From positions 118,297 to 182,296 of the forward strand of contig JAFDMF010000002.1 in NCBI GenBank assembly GCA_019306065.1: a stretch of DNA of 64,000 nucleotides, in the 5' to 3' direction. Every line of letters begins with the position of its first letter. Positions within the stretch are counted from its first letter, which is position 1. Shown here piece after piece: positions 48,476 through 58,297 of the stretch. Under the pieces are notes generated by a model. It saw only the letters and a list, made by a program, of their open reading frames with translations. It did not search any database and was not told where the DNA came from. Made by a program: the position numbers and the translations under genes. The stretch is from Deltaproteobacteria bacterium (GTDB lineage: Bacteria > Desulfobacterota > Desulfobacteria > Desulfobacterales > JAFDMD01).

Positions 48476-49720
48476 TTAATCTTTATTATCCGTAATCCGT
48501 TTTAAAAAAAGCCAAAGAGCCGCAGTAGCAAAAATCTTTTTATTTGCCAGTCGTTCTTTAAAAGGAAAATTGTATCTTTTGCCTATTACGGTTTTTAAAT
48601 CCGCTATACCTATACATACTGTTCCTACAGGTTTTTCTTCGGTTCCTCCGGTAGGGCCGGCTATTCCGCTTACCGCTATAGCATAATCCGCTCCGGATAT
48701 TCTCTTTGTCCCCGCAGCCATCTCTTTTACGGTTTCTATGCTTACCGCTCCGTATTTGTTTATTGTTTCCGGCAAAACTTTCAATACTTTTATTTTGGAA
48801 TCGTTTGCATAAGTTACCCCGGAAAACAGAAAATATTCGGAACTTCCGGTAACGTCTGTTAATCTGCTTCCGATTAATCCTCCTGTGCAGCTTTCCGCAA
48901 TCGCAAGATAAGCCTTTTTTTTTACAAAAATTTCGGCTATGGTTTCCTCTATGCTTTTGCCGTCGGTTGAAAATACATATCTGCCTATTTTTTCAATTAC
49001 AAATTGTTCCCCTTTTTTTAATTCCTCTTCAATCTTTTCTTTATTATATCCGCTTCCGTATAGCTTAATATGTATTTCAGGAAAAACCGCTCTAAAACCG
49101 AGTTTTATATTTTTAAAATTGAAATCTTTTAAGGCTTCATTTACCAAAAATTCGGGCATTCCGAATGTTTTTATATTTATTGTTTTATTAAACATACCGG
49201 AGGCGGATAGATTTTTTTGAATATATTCGATTATCTGCGGCATCATCTTTTTCATTTCAAAAGGAACTCCAGGTAAAAAAAAGAAGAATGCTTTATTTAT
49301 TCTAAGAATAAAACCACTCGCTGTTCCAGCAAAATTATTTATAAGTATCGAATTTTCCGGCAGCAAAGCCTGTTTTGCATTTAAGGGGATTATTTTTTTA
49401 CCGCGTTGTTTTAAAAACTCTTTTATATGTTTTTGAGCAGTTATATTTAAAAAAAGCTTTACATTTGCAGCTTTTGCGGCAGCTTGAGCTGTAATATCAT
49501 CTTCGGTTGGACCCAACCCGCCTGTTACAATTACAATATCGGCTCTTGCAGATATTTCTTCCAATATTGAGGCAACGGCATTTATATCGTCTCCTACGCA
49601 GTTGTGTCTTGCAACACATACCTCTGCGTTTTGAAGAAGTTCGGCAATATATGCGGAATTTGTATCAACAACAGCGCCGGTTCTGATCTCTTCTCCTGTT
49701 GATAATATTTCGGCTATCAT
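48476..49720 (-). CDS. cinA: CinA family competence/damage-inducible / nicotinamide-nucleotide amidohydrolase
   Basis: AEILSTGEEIRTGAVVDTNSAYIAELL, VTGGLGPTEDDITAQAAAKA, LAIAESCTGGLIGSRLTDVTGSSEYF, GPTGGTEEKPVGTVCIG. Confidence 0.95.
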   Translation of the reverse strand: MIAEILSTGEEIRTGAVVDTNSAYIAELLQNAEVCVARHNCVGDDINAVASILEEISARADIVIVTGGLGPTEDDITAQAAAKAANVKLFLNITAQKHIKEFLKQRGKKIIPLNAKQALLPENSILINNFAGTASGFILRINKAFFFFLPGVPFEMKKMMPQIIEYIQKNLSASGMFNKTINIKTFGMPEFLVNEALKDFNFKNIKLGFRAVFPEIHIKLYGSGYNKEKIEEELKKGEQFVIEKIGRYVFSTDGKSIEETIAEIFVKKKAYLAIAESCTGGLIGSRLTDVTGSSEYFLFSGVTYANDSKIKVLKVLPETINKYGAVSIETVKEMAAGTKRISGADYAIAVSGIAGPTGGTEEKPVGTVCIGIADLKTVIGKRYNFPFKERLANKKIFATAALWLFLKRITDNKD

Positions 49721-49741
49721 TTTTAATCCGTTTACAACTCA

Positions 49742-49818
49742 ATTAGGAGATGTTCAAGTTTGTTTGCTCCGCTTCTTGCTTATCGCTTCGCAAAAAAACT
49801 TTATCTCCTTTCATAATT
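49742..49818 (-). repeat. Dispersed repeat family D copy
   Basis: Reverse complement ATGAAAGGAGATAAAGTTTTTTTGCGAAGCGATAAGCAAGAAGCGGAGCAAACAAACTTGAACATCTCCTAAT. Confidence 0.85.
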
Positions 49819-49932
49819 ATCTCTTATTGTATTTAAAACATAAAGCTATGCGTTTATTATGTTTGCATTGGCGTTCAGATACCTTTAAAATTTTTATCCG
49901 TCAAGCTTTATGCAAGGGTATTTGGGTTTTGG

Positions 49933-51054
49933 TTATAGCCGATTATAGATTGCAATCGTCTTTTCAACCACGCTTTCTATTTTAAAATCAGCCTCCGCTA
50001 TGCTCCGTCCCTCTTTTCCCATTTTAATTCTCATCTCTTTATCATTTATCAACCGCTCCATAGCGCTGGCAAGCGCGATATAATCTTTTGCGGGAACCAA
50101 CAAACCGTTTTTACCATGTTTTACTATTTCTTTACATCCCGAAACATCCGTAGTTATAATAGGTTTTCCGCATGAAGCCGCTTCTATCAAAACTTTCGGA
50201 AGCCCCTCTCTATAAGAAGGCAGACATACTACGTTAGACATTTCAAATATTTTTCGTATATCCTTTTTAAACCCAAGCCATTCCACTATATTTTTATCAT
50301 GCCATTTTTTAAGCTGTTTTTCGGAAACCGACGCAGGATTGCCCGAATCGGTATCTCCCGCCAAAAAAAATTTTGCGTAAACTCCTTTTTCTTTAAGATA
50401 TTCTGCAGCCGCAATAAATTCGCCTACTCCTTTATCCCATAACATTCTGGATGCCATTGTTATAACTGCCGGCTTTGTCTTCGGCTCAAAAGAGGGATAA
50501 AATTCGGACGTATCAACTCCAGAACCAAGAATCAGCTCCGCCTGATCCTTTTTTATAAGTTTTTTTTCAATAAACATATTAAGATCGTCCGGATTCTGAA
50601 ATATTACCTTTAAATTTTTATGGCTTAAAGCAATACGGTATATAAATATTATTAAAAAACGTCTTATATTTGCAAAAAAGCCTTTTGATATAAACACAAA
50701 ACCAAGCCCAGTTATCGCGCTTACAACGGCAGGTATTTTTGTTATCTTCGCAAGTATTCCGCCGTATAATACAGGTTTTATAGTTACATTATGAATAATA
50801 TCAGGGCGGATTTCTCTGTAAAGTTTGTATAACTCAATAATTGTTTTTAATTCTTCAAACAGATTAACTCCGCTTCTGCTTAATTTTACGGGATAAAATG
50901 CAAAGCCTTTTTCGGTTAAAATTTTTTCCGCATCCTTATTATAAGGCGCTGCTATCATAACTATATACCCGCGCTTTTTTGCTTCAAGCGCTATCGGAAG
51001 TCTGTGAGATATAAAAAAAAACGGATCGTTTATTATAAAGAGTAGTTTTTTCAT
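49933..51054 (-). CDS. Glycosyltransferase family 4
   Basis: LFIINDPFFFISHRLPIALEAKKRGYIVMIAAP; MASRMLWDKGVGEFIAAAEYLK; CLPSYREGLPKVLIEAASCGKPIITTDVSGCKEIV. Start moved to MKKLLF. Confidence 0.92.
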   Translation of the reverse strand: MKKLLFIINDPFFFISHRLPIALEAKKRGYIVMIAAPYNKDAEKILTEKGFAFYPVKLSRSGVNLFEELKTIIELYKLYREIRPDIIHNVTIKPVLYGGILAKITKIPAVVSAITGLGFVFISKGFFANIRRFLIIFIYRIALSHKNLKVIFQNPDDLNMFIEKKLIKKDQAELILGSGVDTSEFYPSFEPKTKPAVITMASRMLWDKGVGEFIAAAEYLKEKGVYAKFFLAGDTDSGNPASVSEKQLKKWHDKNIVEWLGFKKDIRKIFEMSNVVCLPSYREGLPKVLIEAASCGKPIITTDVSGCKEIVKHGKNGLLVPAKDYIALASAMERLINDKEMRIKMGKEGRSIAEADFKIESVVEKTIAIYNRL

Positions 51055-51495
51055 ATTGCTATAATTGAGATACAAAGCAAATTAGAATGATAGAAAATTT
51101 TTCTTAATTACTTATCAATAAAATCTTTTATTATAAAATTAATATAACCTTTTAATTTTGCGATATTAAATGTTTTATATTTAAAGTCAATTCCAAATCT
51201 TATCATTGACAATCATAAAATATCGGATATGGTTTTAATAAAATTAATCTTTAACGCAAACGCCCATTACTATGTTATAGACACAAAAAAGGATGATTAT
51301 AACCCTGATACAAAGTAACAAAAGGGTAAGGGGACAAAGGAACCGGTTTTAATTTTTTAATTGCAAGATATAAAGGACGCAAAAGACGTTGTAATGCAAC
51401 GTCTCTACATAATAGGTATAATCCGAATAAATCTGTGCGCAAACAATTAAAAGACAGGATAAAACTTTGTATCTCTGTATCTTAATCATAAAAAA

Positions 51496-52089
51496 ATGAA
51501 AAAAATTATTATAGGTATAACAGGAGCAAGCGGCGTTATTTATAGCATAAAGCTTCTTGAATTTTTTAAAAAAAACCGAATCAAAACCTATGTAATAGTA
51601 TCTGACGCCGCAAAAAAAATAATAGATATAGAAACCGAATATAAGTTTGAAACAATCGTTTCTTTGTCCGATTTTGTTTATAACAATAACGAGATGGAAG
51701 CAAAGATTGCAAGCGGCTCTTTTTTATCAGACGGTATGATAGTTATTCCGTGCAGTATAAAAACATTATCTGCCGTTGCAAATTCGTATAACAACAATCT
51801 TATAACAAGAGCTGCAGACGTAACTTTAAAAGAGGGAAGAAAACTTGTTATGATGATAAGAGAAACTCCGTTTCATAAAGGGCATCTTAAACTTATGTTA
51901 AAAGTCGCAGATAACGGGGCATGTATTTTGCCGGCAATTCCGGCTTTTTATCACCGCCCTAAAACCATAGAAGATATTATTAATCAGACATTAGGGAAAA
52001 TATGCGATTATTTACAGATAAATAATAATCTGTTTAAACGATGGAACGGAATTGATTTTAAAGCCGGTCAGCCAACCTTATTTGAATAA
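51496..52089 (+). CDS. ubiX: UbiX family flavin prenyltransferase
   Basis: IIGITGASGVIYSIKLLEFF, PCSIKTLSAVANSYNNNLITRAADVTLKEGRKLVMMIRETPFHKGHLKLML. Confidence 0.95.
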   Translation: MKKIIIGITGASGVIYSIKLLEFFKKNRIKTYVIVSDAAKKIIDIETEYKFETIVSLSDFVYNNNEMEAKIASGSFLSDGMIVIPCSIKTLSAVANSYNNNLITRAADVTLKEGRKLVMMIRETPFHKGHLKLMLKVADNGACILPAIPAFYHRPKTIEDIINQTLGKICDYLQINNNLFKRWNGIDFKAGQPTLFE

Positions 52090-52154
52090 ATCGGTTCTCA
52101 ATTAAGTCTTTATGATATAACATAACCGCATTTTTTAAATTTTGTAACGCTTCT

Positions 52155-52919
52155 TTATTCCCCTTTAAGCTTTTCGCTAATAATTGTTTCCGCTTTTTCT
52201 ATGTCGCAAGGCAGATCTATTTCAAAAGAATCGTAGTTTGTAACAACTATTTTGATTCTTAAACCGTATTCTAATGCTCTTAACTGTTCCAATCTCTCTC
52301 TTTTTTCAAGTTCTCCTTCAGGCAAAGATGTAAATTTTTCAAGAAATTCTTTAGTATAAGCATAAAAGCCGAGATGTTTATATTTATTATTAAGGGTTAA
52401 ACCGTCTCTGTCATAAGGGATTGAGGTTCTGGAAAAATAAAGCGCAAAACCGTTATTGTCAAAAACGGTTTTTACGTCTTTAGGATCGGTTATCTCTTCA
52501 GGCTTGGTTATTCTGCATACAAGAGTGCTCATTCCGTCAAAACCTGTTTTAAACGGAGTAAGGATTTCGTCAAGGCATCTGAAATCAAAAAGCGGCTGAT
52601 CTCCTTGAACATTTATTATTATATCCTCTTTTTTCAAACCTATTATATTTGTAGCTTCTGCCGCTCTGTCTGTGCCGGATTTATGCAGAGTTGAAGTAAT
52701 AATATATTTGCCGCCGAAACTCTCCGCCTCTTTTGCTATCCGCTCGTCATCTGTCGCTATAAAAACATCCTTTATATTGGGAGACTTTTGGGCATTTTCA
52801 TAAACTCTTCTTATCATAGATTTGCCGGAAATAAGGGCAAGAGGCTTGCCCGGAAATCTTGAGGAAGCATATCTTGCAGGTATAATTACGGTTGCTTTTA
52901 CATCGGTATCACAATTCAT
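52155..52919 (-). CDS. kdsB: 3-deoxy-manno-octulosonate cytidylyltransferase
   Basis: VIIPARYASSRFPGKPLALISGKSMIRRVYENA, ATDDERI, NVQGDQPL, YFSRTSIPYDRDG, KHLGFYAYTKEFLEKFTSL, LEQLRALEYG. Confidence 0.97.
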   Translation of the reverse strand: MNCDTDVKATVIIPARYASSRFPGKPLALISGKSMIRRVYENAQKSPNIKDVFIATDDERIAKEAESFGGKYIITSTLHKSGTDRAAEATNIIGLKKEDIIINVQGDQPLFDFRCLDEILTPFKTGFDGMSTLVCRITKPEEITDPKDVKTVFDNNGFALYFSRTSIPYDRDGLTLNNKYKHLGFYAYTKEFLEKFTSLPEGELEKRERLEQLRALEYGLRIKIVVTNYDSFEIDLPCDIEKAETIISEKLKGE

Positions 52920-53131
52920 CTTTATAATCGCTCTTTTTGGTGTCTATATTGTTTTATAAGATTTCTCCTTGCTGCGCTCGTCGAAATGACAAATAAAAAA
53001 ACATTCTTTAACATTACAAACAAAAAAATACTTCCTGTCATTTAGAGCAGGGCGAAAAATCCCTTCATTATTTCCTTTTAATCATTCTGCGTTCTCCTGT
53101 CTGTGTCCTCCGTTAGAATTCTTATATTTTT

Positions 53132-53908
53132 TTAATTATTATTCTGAGTTTGAAAATTTTGCCGAATATAATTTTGCATACTTATCTCAAAATCTCTAAT
53201 TAATGCAGACATCTTTTTATCTACATCCTTTTCTATCTCCTCTTTTGCATTTGCTATCAGATTTTCGGCATCTCCGGCTATGCGCAGAAGTTTAATTCTT
53301 ATATCCTTTTCAAAAACTCCTATTCTTTCTTCAAGGTCGTTTTTTGTAAGACTTTGGCTTAACGAAGCATGTATAGAGGTTTTACGCTCTTGCCGAAACT
53401 CTTCCAATATTTTTTTAAAATCTGCAGAGGTTATTTTATCTTCTAACGTGTTTGTAAAACCCTCTGATACTTTTTTCAATTCCTCTTTATCAGGCTTATT
53501 TTTTAAGGCTTTTTCAATCTCTTCAATTTTTTTAAGCTTATTGACTATCTTATTAAAATCTTTTTTAACGCTGTTTGCCTCTTTTGTAATCTCTTCGATT
53601 TTTTTTGCCGCATCCCCTTTAAAATCGGAATTCAAAGCGGTTAAAGTTGCTATTTTGGCGTCAATCTCTTTAGAAAAATTTTCTATTTTTAAGGCTCCGC
53701 CGTCTTTTACTTCAAGCATTACCTCTGTCAAATTAAAATAGAATAACGCGGCGGAAGCGCATATAAGAATAAATGTAAAAAAGGCAACATAATTGATTCT
53801 TTTTTTTAACTTTACTATCTCCTCCATCTTTGTCTCTTCAAAGAAGATGGAATTTGTATTATCTTCTTCAAAATCAATTTTAGGATCAGATATTTTTTCA
53901 TTCTCCAT
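53132..53908 (-). CDS. Membrane-anchored coiled-coil hypothetical protein
   Basis: Single TM (INYVAFFTFILICASAALFYFNL) followed by a long Lys/Glu-rich coiled coil. Confidence 0.7.
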   Translation of the reverse strand: MENEKISDPKIDFEEDNTNSIFFEETKMEEIVKLKKRINYVAFFTFILICASAALFYFNLTEVMLEVKDGGALKIENFSKEIDAKIATLTALNSDFKGDAAKKIEEITKEANSVKKDFNKIVNKLKKIEEIEKALKNKPDKEELKKVSEGFTNTLEDKITSADFKKILEEFRQERKTSIHASLSQSLTKNDLEERIGVFEKDIRIKLLRIAGDAENLIANAKEEIEKDVDKKMSALIRDFEISMQNYIRQNFQTQNNN

Positions 53909-53912
53909 TTTT

Positions 53913-55442
53913 TTACTCCCATTCTATAGTAGCGGGGGGTTTGGAGCTTATATCATATACAACCCTGTTGATTCCCGATACTTCATTGATAATTCTATTG
54001 GATATTCTACCCAAAAGTTTTTGCGGGAGCTTTGCCCAGTCTGCGGTCATAGCATCTTTACTGGTTACCGCTCTTATGGCGGCTATATTTTCATAAGTTC
54101 TGGAATCTCCCATTACTCCGACGCTTTTAACAGGCAAAAGAACCGCAAAAGACTGCCACAGTTTCTTATAATATCCAGCCGAATATATTTCTTCAAGAAG
54201 AATAGCGTCCGCCTCTCTTAATATTTCCAAACGTTCTTTTGTTATTTCTCCTATTACCCTTATTCCAAGCCCGGGGCCCGGAAACGGCTGTCTCCATATA
54301 AGCTGCGGGCTTATGCCTAATGTTTTGCCCAATTTTCGGACTTCATCTTTAAAAAAATATTTTAACGGCTCAATTAATTGCAGCTTCATATCTTTAGGAA
54401 GCCCGCCTACATTATGATGCGATTTTATAACCGCAGAAGGCCCTCCGAAAGCCGAAACCGATTCTATAACATCAGGGTATAATGTTCCTTGCGCAAGAAA
54501 CTTAACTCCTTTAATCTTTTTTGCTTCCTCTTGAAATATATCCGCAAATATCTTTCCTATTATTTTTCTCTTTTGTTCCGGATCCGTTACCTTTTTAAGC
54601 TTATCCAAAAATCTATTTTCCGCTTTAATAAATCTAACATTTATCTCAAGCTGCTCTTTAAATATCTTTTTTAAATTATAATCCTCATTTTTTCTTAACA
54701 AACCGTTGTCTATAAATATGGCGGTAAAATTCTTGTCCAAAGCTTTATTAAGCAGAATCGAAGTTACGGTAGAATCCACCCCGCCGCTTAATCCGAGTAT
54801 AACTTTATCATCCTTAACGCGCTCTTTAATTTCGCTTACGACTTTTTTTGCAAAAGATTTCATCGTCCAATTACGTTTACACCCGCTTATATTTATCACA
54901 AAATTTTCAAGCATTCTTTTCCCTTTTGGAGTATGGGCTACTTCGGGATGAAACTGAAAACCGTAAAGTTTTTTTTCTTCGTTTGCAACCGCCGCAAACT
55001 CGGTATTATCTGTAGAAGCAAGCCGACTAAAGCCTTCAGGAAGTCTATATATAGAATCTCCGTGGCTCATCCAGCATTTTGTTGTTTTATCCACTCCGTC
55101 AAACAACCTATGTTCGCTTTTTATATCCAAAGATGCAAAACCGTATTCTCTTTTTTCAGCTTTTTTTACGCCTCCGCTTAAAGCGTATATCATAAACTGC
55201 AATCCGTAACATATTCCGAGTATAGGTATATTAAGATCAAAAATTCTCTCATCTACTTCGGGACTGTTTCTATCATGAATGCTCATAGGTCCGCCGGATA
55301 AAATAATCCCTTTCGGAGCGATTGCTTTAATTTTACCTATTTCGATATTACAAGGTTCTATTTGGCAATATACTCTGCCTTCCCTTACTCTTCTTGCTAT
55401 AAGTTGGTTATATTGAGAACCGAAATCTATAACTAGTATCAT
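53913..55442 (-). CDS. guaA: GMP synthase (glutamine-hydrolysing)
   Basis: ILVIDFGSQYNQLIARRVRE, PILGICYGLQFM, FQFHPEVAHT, VILGLSGGVDSTVTSILL, RQPFPGPGLGIRVIGEIT, C-terminal KPPATIEWE. N-terminus trimmed because ORF-track residues 1-47 are translated repeat. Confidence 0.97.
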   Translation of the reverse strand: MILVIDFGSQYNQLIARRVREGRVYCQIEPCNIEIGKIKAIAPKGIILSGGPMSIHDRNSPEVDERIFDLNIPILGICYGLQFMIYALSGGVKKAEKREYGFASLDIKSEHRLFDGVDKTTKCWMSHGDSIYRLPEGFSRLASTDNTEFAAVANEEKKLYGFQFHPEVAHTPKGKRMLENFVINISGCKRNWTMKSFAKKVVSEIKERVKDDKVILGLSGGVDSTVTSILLNKALDKNFTAIFIDNGLLRKNEDYNLKKIFKEQLEINVRFIKAENRFLDKLKKVTDPEQKRKIIGKIFADIFQEEAKKIKGVKFLAQGTLYPDVIESVSAFGGPSAVIKSHHNVGGLPKDMKLQLIEPLKYFFKDEVRKLGKTLGISPQLIWRQPFPGPGLGIRVIGEITKERLEILREADAILLEEIYSAGYYKKLWQSFAVLLPVKSVGVMGDSRTYENIAAIRAVTSKDAMTADWAKLPQKLLGRISNRIINEVSGINRVVYDISSKPPATIEWE

Positions 55443-55464
55443 TGGTCTCCTATCTTTAATGTTT

Positions 55465-55570
55465 TTATTATGAGATTTCTCCTCACTTCGTTCGTCGAAA
55501 TGACATGGCAAAAAAACTTCCTTCCCGTCATTTAGAGCGAAGCAAAAAATCCCTTTATTATTCCTTTCAA
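55465..55570. repeat. Dispersed repeat family G copy
   Basis: TTATGAGATTTCTCCTCACTTCGTTCGTCGAAATGACATGG...GTCATTTAGAGCGAAGCAAAAAATCCCTTTATTATTCC. Confidence 0.8.
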
Positions 55571-55880
55571 TCCCCCTTTTCAAAAAGGACGCAGAAAGGG
55601 ATTGCCGGTTCTTTCCGCTTGCTGATTAAATCCGGCATATTAATTAATTTGAAATAGTTTTATACTACCCAAAAGTCAAGAAAGGAGAATTAAAATCTTC
55701 AAATCAAACAAAACAGGACTCTTTTATACGGCAGCTATATAATAAATTGACATAAATGCTTTATAATAATATTAGTATATAGCTTTCAGACCGTTATCGG
55801 AAAACCAATTTATATATTTAACTTAAAAAATAGAACCAACGGCTGAATATCTTCAAATCTTTATAAACAGGAGGTCAATT

Positions 55881-57059
55881 ATGAAAAAATTAAGTCTTAT
55901 TCTAACTGCTATTTTTTTCACTCTATTTGCCCTATCATCTTCCGGCTGGTGCTGGGGTAAAAAAAAAATAATTAAAATAGGCATTAATGCTCCTATTACC
56001 GGCGATATACCAAAAGTGGGAGAAAACACCAAAAATACCGCTAAAATGTGGCTGGAAGATATAGAAAAAGCCGGAGGAATAGAAATAGCCGGCAAAAAAT
56101 ATCCTGTGGAACTTGTAATAGAAGACAACGAAGCTCAAGCGGAATCCGCAGTTAAAGTTAATACAAAAATGATTACGGAAGACGAAGTTATAACAGTAAT
56201 AGGTCCCCAGTCTTCAAAACAGGCAATACCTGCAGGAGGCGTGGCAGACAGCTATGCAACTCCGATGATAAGCCCTTGGTCAACCAATCCGGATACTACA
56301 AAAGACAGACCTTATGTGTTCAGAGGATGTTTTCTTGATCCTTTCCAGGGACCAATGCTGGCAAATTTTGTAAAAGAGGAATTTGGTTTTACAAAAGCGG
56401 CGGTTCTTTATGACGTGGCAAGCGATTATCCAAAAGGGCTTGCCGAATACTTTAAACAGGCATGGGAAAAAAATAACGGCGAAGGTTCCGTAGTATCTTA
56501 TGAAAGCTTTACGACAAAAGATGCCGATTTTAGTTCTCAGCTTACCAAAATAATAAATTCCGGAGCCGAAGTTTTATTTGTTCCGCAGTATTACAACGAA
56601 GTTGCTCTAATAGTTAAACAGGCTCGCGAATTAGGATGGAAAAAACCTATACTCGGAAGCGACAGCTGGGGATCATCCGAGACAATTACCCTTTGCGGAA
56701 GCGACTGCTACGGCGCCTTTTTTAGCACCCATTATGCTTCTGCCGGAGCCGAAGGAATTACAAAAGAGTTTATAGACCGTTATAAAAAAAAATACAGTTA
56801 CGTGCCGGACGACGTATGCGCTTTAACTTGGGATTCTTTAAAACTTGCCCAAAAGGCAATAGAAGCTCTTGTCGAATTTAGCGGAGATATAAAAAAAGAC
56901 CGCGAAAACGTTAAAAAAAATCTTGCGGAAATAGCAAACTTTGAAGGGGTTACCGGAAACATGAGTTTTACTCCGGACGGAGACCCCGTAAAATGCGCTA
57001 TTATCGTTAAAATAAGCGACGCAGGCGAGTTTAGATTCTATAAATCAGTATGCCCGTAA
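55881..57059 (+). CDS. livK: Branched-chain amino acid ABC transporter substrate-binding protein
   Basis: Signal peptide; IKIGINAPITGDIPKVGENTKNTAKMWLEDIEKAGG; GPQSSKQAIPAGGVADSYATPMISPWSTNP. Confidence 0.93.
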   Translation: MKKLSLILTAIFFTLFALSSSGWCWGKKKIIKIGINAPITGDIPKVGENTKNTAKMWLEDIEKAGGIEIAGKKYPVELVIEDNEAQAESAVKVNTKMITEDEVITVIGPQSSKQAIPAGGVADSYATPMISPWSTNPDTTKDRPYVFRGCFLDPFQGPMLANFVKEEFGFTKAAVLYDVASDYPKGLAEYFKQAWEKNNGEGSVVSYESFTTKDADFSSQLTKIINSGAEVLFVPQYYNEVALIVKQARELGWKKPILGSDSWGSSETITLCGSDCYGAFFSTHYASAGAEGITKEFIDRYKKKYSYVPDDVCALTWDSLKLAQKAIEALVEFSGDIKKDRENVKKNLAEIANFEGVTGNMSFTPDGDPVKCAIIVKISDAGEFRFYKSVCP

Positions 57060-57095
57060 TGGAAAACGGAAACGCGAAATTTAAACACAAAAAAA

Positions 57096-57180
57096 AATTA
57101 TGATAAAAGGAGATGTTCAAAAATTTTTTGCGTAGAGGCTCTTATCGCCAAGGAAATAAACTTGAACATCTCCTAATGAA
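57096..57180 (+). repeat. Dispersed repeat family D copy
   Basis: AAAGGAGATGTTCAAAAATTTTTTGCG...AAACTTGAACATCTCCT; long inverted repeat. Confidence 0.8.
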
Positions 57181-57235
57181 TAAGAATAAAAAGACAAATA
57201 AAATATAAACAGAGAAAACCTAAAAACGAGATAAA

Positions 57236-58153
57236 ATGGAATACTTTCTCCAAAACTTCATCAACGCGTTGCAATGGGGAAGCTTTTACGCTCTTATAGC
57301 CCTCGGCTATTCTATGGTATATAGCATACTTATGCTCTTTAATTTTGCTCATGGCGATATTTTTATGAGCGGTGCATACATCGGTTTTTGTATAGCAAGC
57401 CTTTTTATTTTTTTATTCGGAGGCGTCGGAGCCCCCGGCTGGCTTGTGATGATTTTAACAATTATAGTCTCTATGTTTTTAACCTCATTTATAGGAGTAT
57501 TAATAGAAAAAATCGGGTACAGACCATTAAGAAATGCTCCGCGCGCATCCGCCGCAATTACCGGCTTGATGATAGGCATTATATTAGAAACCTCCAATAT
57601 AGCCATATTCGGCACAAAAAGAATCGCTTTTCCTCCGCTTGTGGAAACAGTTACCTACAATATTGCAGGAATCTTTATTACCAATAAAAAAATCATAATA
57701 GTGGCAATCTCACTTTTTTTAATGGCGGGGCTGCATTTTTTTATAGAAAAAACAAAATGGGGCATGGCTATGCGGGCTATGTCTTACGACTTTTTTATAG
57801 TTCCCCTTATGGGCGTATCTTTAAACGTAATAGCTCCGTTAACCTTTGCCATAGGCTCCGCGCTTGCGGCTGCCGCAGGCATACTTTACGGACTTGCATA
57901 TCCGGTATTAGACCCTTATATGGGAATACTTTTGGGATGGAAAGCCTTTGTAGCGGCAATATTAGGCGGCAGAGGCTCGATTTTGGGAGCGGCTTTGGCA
58001 GGATTTTTACTCGGATTTATAGAAATATTTACCGCTATGATATTTCCTTCCACATTAAGAGATCTGATAGCATATTCAATAATACTTATTATATTGACCA
58101 TCAGACCTCACGGATTTTTCGGCAAAGCTCACAGTTCAAGTTTAAGACTTTAA
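57236..58153 (+). CDS. livH: Branched-chain amino acid ABC permease LivH
   Basis: INALQWGSFYALIALGYSMVYSILMLFNFAHGDIFMSGAY; KAFVAAILGGRGSILGAALAGFLLGFIE. Confidence 0.95.
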   Translation: MEYFLQNFINALQWGSFYALIALGYSMVYSILMLFNFAHGDIFMSGAYIGFCIASLFIFLFGGVGAPGWLVMILTIIVSMFLTSFIGVLIEKIGYRPLRNAPRASAAITGLMIGIILETSNIAIFGTKRIAFPPLVETVTYNIAGIFITNKKIIIVAISLFLMAGLHFFIEKTKWGMAMRAMSYDFFIVPLMGVSLNVIAPLTFAIGSALAAAAGILYGLAYPVLDPYMGILLGWKAFVAAILGGRGSILGAALAGFLLGFIEIFTAMIFPSTLRDLIAYSIILIILTIRPHGFFGKAHSSSLRL

Positions 58154-58244
58154 AATAACAGAAAAAAACGACAGCCTTGACAAGACGGGAAGCAATTTTT
58201 CTCGGAGTATTCGATTAAATGAATATAAAGATTAACCCGAAAAA

Positions 58245-58262
58245 GAGGTTGCATGCAACCTC
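58245..58262. repeat. Family A palindrome variant
   Basis: GAGGTTGCATGCAACCTC followed by GCTACTTTGCAACTTTTTATCTTAATTATAAAAATATG. Confidence 0.85.
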
Positions 58263-58297
58263 GCTACTTTGCAACTTTTTATCTTAATTATAAAAAT

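Noticed and set aside
53280-53741. Plus-strand 153-aa ORF
   Set aside because: Antisense to the coiled-coil gene; Ser/Phe/Leu-rich composition is the expected shadow of a Lys/Glu-rich coiled coil.
55443-55583. 47-residue N-terminal extension of guaA (MKRGIERNNKGIFCFALNDGKEVFLPCHFDERSEEKSHNKNIKDRRP)
   Set aside because: Translation of repeat family G; canonical GuaA starts at MILVIDFGSQ.
57388-58158. Plus-strand 99-aa and 133-aa ORFs inside livH
   Set aside because: Alternative-frame ORFs over a clear LivH.
58253-58297. ORF-track start of livM (MQPRYFATFYLNYKN...)
   Set aside because: Derived from a family A repeat and tail; the ATG at 58298 gives a normal LivM N-terminus.
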